Positions 1-6,112 of a DNA stretch of 6,673 nucleotides are shown here, one piece after another (position 1 is the stretch's first letter; every line of letters begins with the position of its first letter). This stretch comes from Alphaproteobacteria bacterium (GTDB lineage: Bacteria; Pseudomonadota; Alphaproteobacteria; Micavibrionales; UBA2020). Location: NCBI GenBank assembly GCA_023136145.1, contig JAGLRU010000406.1, forward strand, positions 1 through 6,673. Reading direction: 5' to 3'. Position numbers and translations under genes: made by a program. Below the pieces are notes generated by a model, which was not told the origin of the DNA, searched no databases, and worked only from the letters and a program-made list of their open reading frames with translations.

Positions 1-515
1 ATTTTCGACAAAAGAATAAGCATTGTGGCATAGCCGGTAAAGCCTATAGCTCCAATCCAGACGGTAAAGGCGTACAGGTAAAGCCACAAGTTGTTCATGC
101 CCGCACCTTCCAGCAACCCATCGGAAACCTTCATAGCTCTTGTATAATACTCCGAGAGGGCGACGTTGGCTGTGATAGTGCTACTTACTTGGGATTTTGC
201 GCCGAGACTATCAGCGGCGGCGATCAGCATCTGCCCTGCAATATCGGAAGGCAGATCTGTCACAATGCGATAGATAAACTGAAAGAACACATCCCATGAT
301 GTTGCCAGCACAAGGAGGAGGATAATTTTTAGACATTGTACAACAAGGTCAGGGGCTGAAAACTGTCCGCTTATCATGACCTTGTAGCCATAAAAAGCGA
401 TAAAAACGATAAACATGAGCTGCCACAGGGTATGAACGGTACCAGATAAATTGCCGAAACTTCCCTGCAAGAAGCCCAAAATAATGCTGTCCACGTTTGT
501 AATTAGTTGATCCAT
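1..515 (-). CDS. virB6: VirB6-like inner-membrane channel protein of the type IV secretion system (3' end outside window)
   Basis: Partial gene: 171 complete codons are visible and the reading frame runs off the left edge. The product begins MDQLITNVDS and shows hydrophobic segments at about residues 26-46, 58-79 and 145-170, separated by a polar stretch around 85-140. This is the topology of the N-terminal half of VirB6/TrbL proteins, which form the inner-membrane part of the translocation channel. The ATG at 515-513 lies 4 bases after the stop of the lipoprotein gene, with GGTGAAAG just upstream as a weak ribosome site that overlaps the end of that gene, suggesting coupled translation. Position after virB5 in a virB2-B3-B4-B5 operon strongly supports the call. 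Known family role: substrate contact and channel assembly with VirB8 and VirB10. I cannot see the C-terminal half, so total length and membrane-segment number are unknown. Confidence 0.85.
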   Translation of the reverse strand, partial: MDQLITNVDSIILGFLQGSFGNLSGTVHTLWQLMFIVFIAFYGYKVMISGQFSAPDLVVQCLKIILLLVLATSWDVFFQFIYRIVTDLPSDIAGQMLIAAADSLGAKSQVSSTITANVALSEYYTRAMKVSDGLLEGAGMNNLWLYLYAFTVWIGAIGFTGYATMLILLSK

Positions 516-519
516 TCTT

Positions 520-891
520 TCACCATTTAAAGGCATCGTTCAATTGCTTAACGCCAGCTTTAATATCTGCCGCTGCCTTCGCCTTTTTGTTGAAGGTAAT
601 CCAAAGAGAGGGGAATTCAACATCCTCAGCTGTTAGACCTTTAAAACCTTCTTTCTGAAAGAGATGGATCAGTTGTACTGCGATAGCCTCGCATTTCTTC
701 AGGTCTCCTGATTTCGCGACAGATTGATCAGCCCATTGCCGAGCGCAAAACTCAATTTCCCTTGTTTTATTTTTATAAACCAGTGAAACGAGATGATCTA
801 TATCTGCCTTGGTAAACGGGTTTTCCTTCTTTTCACAAGCGGAAAGAGAAAATGCTGCCATAAATATCAATGCGATAAATGTGGTTCTCAT
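520..891 (-). CDS. Small lipoprotein between virB5 and virB6, candidate entry-exclusion (EexN-like) protein
   Basis: The 123-residue product has a clear lipoprotein signal: a charged start (MRTT), a hydrophobic core, and the lipobox LSAC with the lipidated cysteine at residue 19. Residue +2 is Glu, so no Asp-type inner-membrane retention signal is present and outer-membrane sorting is expected. The mature part has only two more cysteines, C49 (in EFCARQW) and C67 (in LKKCEA), spaced as a possible disulfide pair. A small secreted lipoprotein with REIEFC...KC spacing in this position resembles EexN-type entry-exclusion lipoproteins of IncN-like transfer systems, which block redundant uptake of the same plasmid. 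At 123 aa it is longer than typical VirB7 lipoproteins, and VirB7 usually follows virB6, so I do not call it VirB7. AGGAGT at 902-897 gives a strong start at 891, 3 bases after the virB5 stop. The family assignment is inference; the lipoprotein call is firm. Confidence 0.7.
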   Translation of the reverse strand: MRTTFIALIFMAAFSLSACEKKENPFTKADIDHLVSLVYKNKTREIEFCARQWADQSVAKSGDLKKCEAIAVQLIHLFQKEGFKGLTAEDVEFPSLWITFNKKAKAAADIKAGVKQLNDAFKW

Positions 892-894
892 CTT

Positions 895-1635
895 TTACTC
901 CTGTAATTTGAATGCTTGCGCCGCTTTATCGGCATCGAAGCGATTTGCGCTGCTGGCGCGGCGTTCGTTGGTCAAGATTTCGTTGTCTTCAGCTGCTTTT
1001 TGCTGAATCTCAATGGCATGGAGGCGCATAAGATCATTAATCGCCATGCCATTTTCAGCGGCAATTCTGGCCTGAAGATCAATGGATGCTTTTAAATCCT
1101 GCGTCTTGTTGATTTCTCCCAAGAGAGTTTCGTAGGTTTGTAATCTGCCAATTGCGTTATTGTACGCCTGTTCGCTTGCCGCCATTGCCACATAGGTCGT
1201 TTCCGTTCTGCGGTCGAAAGCCTTCGCTATTGGGCCAGTCGGGTCTTGCGTCATACGTTGCGCACCTGATAGAGGATTGTAAGTCTGATGAAGGCTGCTA
1301 TAGATGCTTCGAGTACCAAGAGCGCCGTTTGGTAGACTTGATGCGTCTATCATGCGCATGGTGTCCTGCCATGTGTTCGGGAGATAGCGGCGAAACTTGG
1401 CTTCGAGAGAACTGTTTGCCAAAGAGCCCATATTTCGAGTACCGGTGATTGCATTTGTTTGCTGCACGGCCTGGTCGAGTTGATCAAGTTGCTTCTGGTA
1501 TTCTTTTGACATCTGGTCGAGTTGGGCGATGAATTGACCAAAATTTGAAGCATCAAAAACTGGAATGCCTTGTGCTCCAGCATGGAATGAAGGCAGGACG
1601 AAAACCAAGATCATAAAAATCAGTGATATTCTCAT
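895..1635 (-). CDS. virB5: VirB5-like minor pilin / pilus-tip protein
   Basis: The 246-residue product carries a Sec signal peptide with likely cleavage after AGA at residue 21, leaving QGIPVFD as the mature N-terminus, a typical VirB5/TraC start. The mature protein is mostly helical: a Gln/Asp-rich, coiled-coil-prone stretch at about 33-62 (repeated QLDQ), a central loop-rich part with NPLSG near 120, and a second long helical stretch at about 160-228. No cysteines are present. This matches the VirB5 family, a periplasmic protein found at the tip of the conjugative pilus and linked to recipient contact. Its ATG overlaps the virB4 stop as ATGA (1635-1632), and an AAGGAAA ribosome site lies inside the end of virB4, so translation is probably coupled. 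The order virB4-virB5-lipoprotein-virB6 supports the call. Confidence 0.88.
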   Translation of the reverse strand: MRISLIFMILVFVLPSFHAGAQGIPVFDASNFGQFIAQLDQMSKEYQKQLDQLDQAVQQTNAITGTRNMGSLANSSLEAKFRRYLPNTWQDTMRMIDASSLPNGALGTRSIYSSLHQTYNPLSGAQRMTQDPTGPIAKAFDRRTETTYVAMAASEQAYNNAIGRLQTYETLLGEINKTQDLKASIDLQARIAAENGMAINDLMRLHAIEIQQKAAEDNEILTNERRASSANRFDADKAAQAFKLQE

Positions 1636-4040
1636 AAACTTTTCCTTGATTTCAGAAAAAGCGGTAGCCAGTTTTCATTGGCGGGGCCATGTGACTCGAT
1701 CAGCTCCTGCATCAAACGTACGGTTTCAGTCCGTCCTGAGAGAACGGAAACAAAATCCTCCATGCCGGAAAGATCGAGCCTTGCAATGACGGACTCAGTA
1801 CCATGCCGGATAAGGAAACAATGGGATTCTGGTGTTAATTCACGGATCAGTTTCAGCTCATGTCCAGATAGGCCAAAGCCTTCACAATAATCTTTCTTTG
1901 TTGCACGAGCATTCGGAAGGAATATCTGCGTCGGCGATTGCTCAATGATTGCATCTCCGACACTGCTGCACAGTGCATCTCGTGCGGATTGGGTGGCAAA
2001 GCCAAGAATGCCGTTCTGCTTACGTATTGTTTTCATCCAGTCTTTGATTTTGGCTGAAAACACAGGGTCATCCAGCATCTTCCAGCCTTCATCAAGCATG
2101 ATGATAACCTTCTCGCCGGTCAGAAGCTGGCTGATAAGGTGAAAAACGTACATCATCCAAGGCGTCCGGCTGATTTTATCGTCAAGGATAGACGTAAGGT
2201 CGAAACCAATATTCTTGTTTTTTAGTGAAAGTGTATCCTGTTGGTTGTCGAACAACCATGCGCGTTCCCCGTCGCCATGCCACTTTGCAATGCGCGAAGC
2301 GAGCGAACTGCCGCCTTTTCTTTCGTGCCCTGCCAGAAGTTCCGAAAAGTAGTGTAATCGCCGATGTGTCTGAGACACCTTGAAGTTATCCTTTACTGCA
2401 TTAGCGATGATTTCTAAATCCTGTGCTGATACAGGAATATCGTTATCAATACTGACAAGCAGACGTACCCATTCTCTCAGGAACACGCGATTGTCTGCCG
2501 TGTCAGGGAGTTGAAGGGGATTTAGACCCGTAGGTGTACCTGCGCGGACAATTGTATAATCTGAACCTATTGCCCGAAGGTAGATTTCAGCGCCCCGATC
2601 TTTGTCGAAATAAACGGAACGCGGCGCGAGGCGTTGCGCTTGTGCGTGAAGGAAAGTCAAAAGAACAGTTTTGCCAGTTCCCGTAGGGCCGATGACAGTG
2701 AAGTTGCCTACGTCGCGTTCATGAAAATTGAACCAGTAAGGCGTACCGGAGGTTGTTTCAAGGCGTGTGATGGCCGATCCCCAATGATTGCCTGTAGCCT
2801 CCCCAGCGGGAAAATTATGCAGACTTGCAAAGCCCGCAAAGTTTCCGTTCGAGATAAGAGCCCGTCGTGCGATATAGCTGAAATTCCCCGGCAGTTGCGC
2901 CCAAAATGCGGCTTCCATGTTGATGTCCTCACGAGCCGCGACAATGCCGAGATTGATGAAAGCGGATACGCAATCGCTTACCGTATGGTCAAGGTCTGTC
3001 GCGTCTTTGCCGATAGCCGTGACTGTAAGGTGATGTTCGCCGAAAATCGAGCGGCCAGAGGCCAGATCGTCGATAGCGTTATCCATGTCAGATTCAAGAC
3101 TGGTTGCACCTTGCTCACCGGAGATAAGCTTACGTTTTATTTCACGCATGGCGGAAAGAGATGCCTGCCTGTCAACAAAGCCGAAGGATTGTGTCACGAT
3201 GAATTCGTGCGGAAGGCGTAAAAGGCCGTCCAGCATACCGGGGCCGGTGCCGTCCGCATATTCTTTCAGGGAAAGAATAGCGCCTAGCTTAACATCGCCA
3301 GGAGTTGCGCCGCGAATCTCGAAAGTTTCCTTGCCAAAAGAAATACGCTTGCTGGGAATGTAATCAGCAATCGCCTTCTGCGGCAAGCGAATCGACGTTT
3401 TCTCAAGGTTCAAGAGATAGGACAGGAAAGATAGCGACTGAGAGAACAGCCCGCGTTCTGTTTTCTCTATACCGAGAAGTTCAGGTCGGTACGGTGCTAG
3501 TGTCGTAAGAAGATTAGAGACGGCTTCATTCAAAGCCTTATGCGCTTCTACCTCCTGCTCCTGCTGTATCTGTCGGTTGATCTTGTTGAAAATCGTACAG
3601 CCAATCTCCGCGATAAGACCGATAGCTCCTTGTTGCGGGCGGCGCACAATGGTAAAGTATTGTTCATTAACGAACATACGCTTGGCGGAGAGTTTTCTTT
3701 GATACGTTTGATCTAGCGCACGGCACCAGTCGTTTTCAAAGAAGCCGTCTATGCCGGATTTTTCTTCACGGCGAATGATGTGAAAATAAAGGGCAAAACG
3801 GCTATTCGAGAGACCGCGCAGCATGGTAGAACGAATATTCTTGTGTTGATTAAGATCTATTTGGTCAGCTGTCTCGAACGGCATTCCTTCGATCCTGATA
3901 ACCTTTAGGAGATAGCCCTCCTTGGTCTTGATCGTAGTTTCATCAATATGGCGAGTGTAAGGAACAAAGTGACTGACCGATTCTTCAGTTCTGGCTAAAG
4001 CTCCAAAAAGTGTTTCGTTTTTTTTAGATGTGGTCAGCAT
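1632..4040 (-). CDS. virB4: VirB4-family type IV secretion ATPase
   Basis: At 802 residues this is the usual size for VirB4 (CagE/TrbE/VirB family). The N-terminal domain (about 20-440) contains the family-typical opening HFVPYTRHIDETTIKTKEG. The C-terminal ATPase domain has a Walker A motif GPTGTGKT at 451-458, a Walker B VIIMLDEGW at 645-653 (D650, E651), and a FATQS sensor segment at 681-685. All key ATPase residues look intact, and there is no frameshift. The protein powers pilus biogenesis and substrate transfer at the cytoplasmic face of the inner membrane, working with VirB3, VirB6, VirB8 and VirB11. The start at 4040 lies 12 bases after the virB3 stop, with AAAGAGC as a weak ribosome site; coupling to virB3 is likely. 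virB3 and virB4 are separate here, unlike systems where they are fused. Confidence 0.97.
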   Translation of the reverse strand: MLTTSKKNETLFGALARTEESVSHFVPYTRHIDETTIKTKEGYLLKVIRIEGMPFETADQIDLNQHKNIRSTMLRGLSNSRFALYFHIIRREEKSGIDGFFENDWCRALDQTYQRKLSAKRMFVNEQYFTIVRRPQQGAIGLIAEIGCTIFNKINRQIQQEQEVEAHKALNEAVSNLLTTLAPYRPELLGIEKTERGLFSQSLSFLSYLLNLEKTSIRLPQKAIADYIPSKRISFGKETFEIRGATPGDVKLGAILSLKEYADGTGPGMLDGLLRLPHEFIVTQSFGFVDRQASLSAMREIKRKLISGEQGATSLESDMDNAIDDLASGRSIFGEHHLTVTAIGKDATDLDHTVSDCVSAFINLGIVAAREDINMEAAFWAQLPGNFSYIARRALISNGNFAGFASLHNFPAGEATGNHWGSAITRLETTSGTPYWFNFHERDVGNFTVIGPTGTGKTVLLTFLHAQAQRLAPRSVYFDKDRGAEIYLRAIGSDYTIVRAGTPTGLNPLQLPDTADNRVFLREWVRLLVSIDNDIPVSAQDLEIIANAVKDNFKVSQTHRRLHYFSELLAGHERKGGSSLASRIAKWHGDGERAWLFDNQQDTLSLKNKNIGFDLTSILDDKISRTPWMMYVFHLISQLLTGEKVIIMLDEGWKMLDDPVFSAKIKDWMKTIRKQNGILGFATQSARDALCSSVGDAIIEQSPTQIFLPNARATKKDYCEGFGLSGHELKLIRELTPESHCFLIRHGTESVIARLDLSGMEDFVSVLSGRTETVRLMQELIESHGPANENWLPLFLKSRKSL

Positions 4041-4052
4041 GCTTTGCTCTTT

Positions 4053-4361
4053 TTATGGTTTGTAACTGTTGCTCTTCCAAAATCTTCGATTTCTGATCGG
4101 AGCACATCGACTTATCTTCGTAAGATACACGCGCATCCAATGCGGGTCTTTTTCCGTTGCGATATAGCCAGCCACATGAAGCGGAAGAGTAACGCAAGCA
4201 AGAAACCACATCTTGTCTGAAAGTGACAGAAACATAATCATCCCCACGCCGAATAGGATGAAATTCATCCCAAAAAATTCCATCGGTACACCCATTGCCA
4301 TCGGTGGGCGAGTCATACCGATAAAGAGTGGATCAATGTCAACCTGCGCGTCTTCTTCCAT
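4053..4361 (-). CDS. virB3: VirB3-like inner-membrane pilus-assembly protein
   Basis: The 102-residue product shows the VirB3 signature: a short acidic N-terminus, then DPLFIGMTRPPMAMGVP at about 10-26, a hydrophobic hairpin covering roughly 27-68, and a conserved tail with DPHWMRVYLTK and NRRFWKSNSY. VirB3 is a small membrane protein needed for pilus assembly and works closely with VirB4, whose gene follows directly. The start at 4361 is 6 bases after the virB2 stop, with GGAT about 8 bases upstream as a modest ribosome site. An overlapping reading frame at 4024-4209 is a shadow of this gene. I am confident because both the N-terminal motif and the C-terminal tail fit and the neighbours are virB2 and virB4. 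Confidence 0.94.
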   Translation of the reverse strand: MEEDAQVDIDPLFIGMTRPPMAMGVPMEFFGMNFILFGVGMIMFLSLSDKMWFLACVTLPLHVAGYIATEKDPHWMRVYLTKISRCAPIRNRRFWKSNSYKP

Positions 4362-4367
4362 CGTGGA

Positions 4368-4691
4368 TTATCCAAGCGAGCCGTGAATGCTATCGACAAT
4401 CGCCGGTGCGCCGAAGACAAGGATGATGCCCGCGATGACGGCGATAGTGATCTGCATGGAGACCCTTCCTAGCATGTACAGAAATCCCAAAATCGCGACG
4501 GCGATGATACCGATAATTCGCGCCCAAGTGGAAGTGAGAAGCTGTGACAGCGCGTTCAGGAAATTTGTTCCTGAGTCGAACAATGCACCGTTTGTTTGCG
4601 CGAAGGCACTGTCAGTATGTAATAAAAATACGCTTATGATTGCGAATAAAAGTAGATTACGCAGACTTTTCATACCGTTTTTATTGAGCAT
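4368..4691 (-). CDS. virB2: VirB2-like major pilin (propilin)
   Basis: A short propilin: a long signal peptide ending AFA just before QTNGALFD, then two hydrophobic segments in the mature part (starting near ARIIGIIAVAILGF and ITIAVIAGIILVFGAPAI) separated by a short basic loop with GRVS. This is the VirB2/TrbC topology; the mature protein is inserted in the inner membrane and polymerised into the conjugative pilus. The frame is open to an ATG at 4697, but AGGGAG (4705-4700) lies only 2 bases from that codon and 8 bases from the second ATG at 4691. I therefore start at 4691 (107 aa, first residues MLNKNG); the longer form would be 109 aa. It is the first gene of the operon, followed by virB3 after 6 bases. 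No virB1 precedes it. Confidence 0.92.
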   Translation of the reverse strand: MLNKNGMKSLRNLLLFAIISVFLLHTDSAFAQTNGALFDSGTNFLNALSQLLTSTWARIIGIIAVAILGFLYMLGRVSMQITIAVIAGIILVFGAPAIVDSIHGSLG

Positions 4692-4699
4692 GCTCATAT

Positions 4700-4705
4700 C
4701 TCCCT
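4700..4705 (-). promoter_or_regulatory. Ribosome binding site deciding the virB2 start
   Basis: AGGGAG on the minus strand. It is 8 bases from the ATG at 4691 but only 2 bases from the upstream in-frame ATG at 4697, so the downstream codon is the better start. Confidence 0.7.
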
Positions 4706-4759
4706 AAATTATATCTATCGCGGATAAGGAAGAATAAATCATGATTCGAAGGATGGCTA

Positions 4760-4781
4760 GGTACCTTAGGGGTACCTTTAG
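4760..4781. repeat. Tandem GGTACCTT repeat, 11-base period
   Basis: GGTACCTT occurs at 4760-4767 and again at 4771-4778, one helical turn apart. Each copy contains the palindrome GGTACC, so the pair can also fold as a hairpin with a 5-base loop, extended by a CTA/TAG pairing. The spacing suits two protein subunits bound on one face of DNA. Function unknown. Confidence 0.6.
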
Positions 4782-4783
4782 AT

Positions 4784-4798
4784 GCCCTTAAAAAGGGC
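4784..4798. repeat. Inverted repeat with 6-bp arms and 3-base loop
   Basis: GCCCTT and AAGGGC flank AAA on the plus strand, a perfect 6-bp-arm hairpin. It lies downstream of the candidate virB promoter, so it would be present in the leader transcript. There is no T-run on either strand after it, arguing against a terminator. Confidence 0.5.
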
Positions 4799-4814
4799 GG
4801 AAATGTCCTAGCAA

Positions 4815-4844
4815 GATATAAAGTGCGCTTTATATTCCCGTCAG
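4815..4844 (-). promoter_or_regulatory. Candidate promoter of the virB operon
   Basis: On the minus strand CTGACG (4844-4839) can serve as -35, with TTATAT (4821-4816, 17-base spacer) or TATATC (4820-4815, 18-base spacer) as -10. Matches to the sigma-70 consensus are partial, so this is a prediction. Its strength is the context: it lies about 120 bases upstream of virB2 and coincides with a perfect inverted repeat, as expected for a repressed promoter. Confidence 0.4.
4816..4835. promoter_or_regulatory. Perfect inverted repeat, candidate operator over the virB promoter
   Basis: ATATAAAG (4816-4823) and CTTTATAT (4828-4835) form perfect 8-bp arms around TGCG, a 20-bp dyad whose half-sites are about one helical turn apart. 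This is a typical site for a dimeric helix-turn-helix protein. It covers the proposed -10 and most of the spacer, so a bound protein would block polymerase. The neighbouring XRE-type regulator (5011-5829) is the obvious candidate ligand; that link is inference. Confidence 0.55.
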
Positions 4845-4937
4845 GAACAAATGGAGTTTACTGTTTTACGATGAAAAGAAAGCTAATGAGCGATGACTCA
4901 GTTCGAAATAACCTCAATAATTGGCTTTGTTTCGTCT

Positions 4938-5018
4938 TCAAAGGCTCTGGAAGGCGTTCGCACCAAGTTCCCAAACGAATTCAATGATACTCTCAAGAGG
5001 AACGGTATCTTTATTCAT
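4938..5018 (-). CDS. Microprotein gene overlapping the regulator stop codon (26 aa; possible +1 frameshift extension to 4898)
   Basis: The ATG at 5018-5016 lies inside the last codons of the regulator; the genes overlap by 8 bases as ATGAATAA in different frames. GGAG with a 6-base spacer to the ATG is an excellent ribosome site. The product begins MNKDTVPLES and ends ANAFQSL, with a hydrophobic, helix-prone middle (IIEFVWEL). It has no signal peptide and no cysteine. The frame stops at TGA (4940-4938) directly after a CTT codon. CTT-TGA is the slip site of the prfB frameshift, and a +1 shift there gives 13 more codons (EDETKPIIEVISN) ending at TGA 4900-4898, for a 39-aa protein. Deleting one T from CTTTG gives the same result, so a plain mutation or sequencing error is also possible. 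I do not recognise the family. Coupling to the regulator suggests a related job, such as modulating it. Confidence 0.5.
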   Translation of the reverse strand: MNKDTVPLESIIEFVWELGANAFQSL

Positions 5019-5829
5019 GCAGCTCTCCATCCTTTACAAGCCCTAACTGCAGTATAGCTTGTTTCGTTTCCAAAAACCTCCCTGCCAGATAAAGACTTTT
5101 TGCCAGAAAAAAATATTTTTCTGCGGCTTTGACATCTTCTATCAGCAACGCCGTGTTGTATTCTCCAAAACCAAACATTGAAGGCAATACAATCAGAACC
5201 GTCGTTTCGTTGACACATATGCCGTATTCCGGCTGTCTTACCGTATCTTCGTGGAAACCTATATGAAGGGTTTTATAACCATGAGTACGGTCAACCGGGT
5301 TGCGGATATGCAGCAATTTCAAAAGGTGATCTTGAAATATCTTTTTGAAGGGGGGTAAAGCCATTACCCGGTAATGGATAACGGTCGGGTATTTTATCAA
5401 AGTTTCTTCTACTATACGCATATAGTTTTCATCACTGCATCTAGACCCCACACAGGCTAAAAATTTTCGTGCCGAGGTTGCTATCTTTGTATTCACATCA
5501 ATCATTTCTTGAGCGGTTCTCAGAAGCTTGATAGAGGAGCCGTCTTCTTGCTTTATAAGGAGATGTGGCTCTATTCCGTAGAATTTAGAAAGGATATTGA
5601 TTGTGGACGCTCTGCAGCGATACGTTGGGTTACTTTCAAGATTACGAATAGTCTTGCGAGCCAAACCAGTTTCTTCAGACAGTCGGTCTTGTGTCATACA
5701 GCGAGTTTTGCGACGCTTTTTGATTTCAGTACCGTTAGGTTTAATTTTTCCATCATCTATTAGGAGTTTGTGGAAAGGGTCAGCTTTTAATAGGTGATCT
5801 GAGCGGCAGACGTTTTTTAGCTGTTCCAT
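5011..5829 (-). CDS. XRE/Cro-type helix-turn-helix transcriptional regulator with C-terminal sensor-like domain
   Basis: I start this 272-residue protein at ATG 5829: GAGGAA (5839-5834) sits correctly before it, while the in-frame ATG at 5841 has no ribosome site. After about 30 variable residues comes an XRE-type helix-turn-helix (about 33-93): a basic GTEIKKRRKTR helix, MTQDRLSEETGL (helix 2), then ARKTIRNLES (recognition helix), closing with NILSKFYGIEPHLLI. Residues about 105-265 form an alternating alpha/beta domain (ARKFLACVGSR, VIHYRVMALPP, YGICVNETTVLIVLPS, then a helical end). This arrangement recalls the catalytically inactive phospholipase-D-like sensor domains of some regulators; no HxKxxxxD motif is visible. 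That comparison is inference from pattern only. The gene lies between the virB operon and a plus-strand transfer operon, so it likely controls one or both. KorA/KorB-type regulators play this role in IncN-like plasmids, but this protein is larger. Confidence 0.85.
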   Translation of the reverse strand: MEQLKNVCRSDHLLKADPFHKLLIDDGKIKPNGTEIKKRRKTRCMTQDRLSEETGLARKTIRNLESNPTYRCRASTINILSKFYGIEPHLLIKQEDGSSIKLLRTAQEMIDVNTKIATSARKFLACVGSRCSDENYMRIVEETLIKYPTVIHYRVMALPPFKKIFQDHLLKLLHIRNPVDRTHGYKTLHIGFHEDTVRQPEYGICVNETTVLIVLPSMFGFGEYNTALLIEDVKAAEKYFFLAKSLYLAGRFLETKQAILQLGLVKDGELHE

Positions 5830-5833
5830 AATT

Positions 5834-5839
5834 TTCCTC
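5834..5839 (-). promoter_or_regulatory. Ribosome binding site deciding the regulator start
   Basis: GAGGAA on the minus strand, with GAGG 6 bases before ATG 5829. It overlaps the upstream ATG at 5841-5839, which itself lacks any purine-rich site, so the shorter protein is favoured. Confidence 0.7.
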
Positions 5840-5841
5840 AT

Positions 5842-6112
5842 GATTTATAAAGGAATAATTTTGTAATTATGGTTATATCTTATGATAATAAGGTTCAAAT
5901 AACAACAAAAAATTGTATTTCAGAGACCGTTATTATCACTGTGCGCCAAAAGGGAGCTTCTACAGATTATTATTAAGATTGTTCTCTATCTTCCGGGCAT
6001 AAGCTCTTCTGCGCCTTTTTAAGCATGCGAAAATAACTTGTCTACGTTCGGATTATTTTGCAGACTTACCGCACAAAAGCGACAATTTTGAATCATAAGG
6101 AAGGCAGAAATC
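5842..6112. promoter_or_regulatory. AT-rich divergent intergenic region between regulator and TrbM-like gene
   Basis: This 271-base stretch holds no convincing gene and must contain the promoters for both flanking transcription units. Toward the regulator, TTGAAC followed after 15 bases by TATAAC is a weak promoter candidate. Toward the plus-strand gene, TTGCAG with a 17-base spacer to GACAAT is equally weak. Visible symmetry: CTTAT-gata-ATAAG at 5879-5892 (5-bp arms), and TTTATAAAG at 5844-5852, which resembles a half-site of the virB operator. GAGCTT at 5954-5959 is mirrored by AAGCTC at 6001-6006, too far apart to be a normal hairpin. AAGGAAGG before 6113 is the ribosome site of the plus-strand gene. 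The region could also house an origin of transfer, but I see no firm nick site. Confidence 0.45.

Larger units (their letters stand above)
4698..4814 (-). promoter_or_regulatory. Structured untranslated leader of the virB operon
   Basis: Between the candidate promoter and virB2 lie about 115 bases without a convincing gene. Reading in the direction of the operon, it holds a perfect inverted repeat GCCCTT-TTT-AAGGGC (4798-4784), then two copies of AAGGTACC spaced 11 bases apart, then an AT-rich stretch ending in the virB2 ribosome site. A 12-codon frame (4742-4704) ending just before that site has no ribosome site of its own and is probably chance. No U-run follows either hairpin, so neither looks like an intrinsic terminator. 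A role as operator cluster or mRNA structure is inference. Confidence 0.45.

Noticed and set aside
2634..3221. 195-codon plus-strand open frame
   Set aside because: Lies entirely antisense to virB4, whose ATPase frame is unambiguous; the translation shows no family features.
4024..4209. 61-codon minus-strand frame overlapping virB3 and virB4
   Set aside because: It covers the C-terminal end of virB3 in another frame; virB3 carries the recognisable motifs.
4708..4713. Perfect TATAAT on the minus strand just before virB2
   Set aside because: Transcription would start inside or after the virB2 ribosome site, and no -35 element is present at 16-18 bases.
4784..4798. GCCCTT/AAGGGC hairpin as a terminator of the regulator transcript
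   Set aside because: No T-run follows on either strand, and the stem is only 6 bp.
4871..4987. 38-codon plus-strand frame starting MKRKLMSDD
   Set aside because: Antisense to the microprotein gene, no ribosome site at a useful distance, low-complexity basic/polar product.
5869..5976. 35-codon plus-strand frame starting MVISYDNK
   Set aside because: The nearest purine-rich site (AAGGA) is about 14 bases away, and the region is the likely divergent promoter.
5954..6006. GAGCTT / AAGCTC inverted pair
   Set aside because: Arms of 6 bp separated by more than 40 bases are expected by chance in a region of this length.
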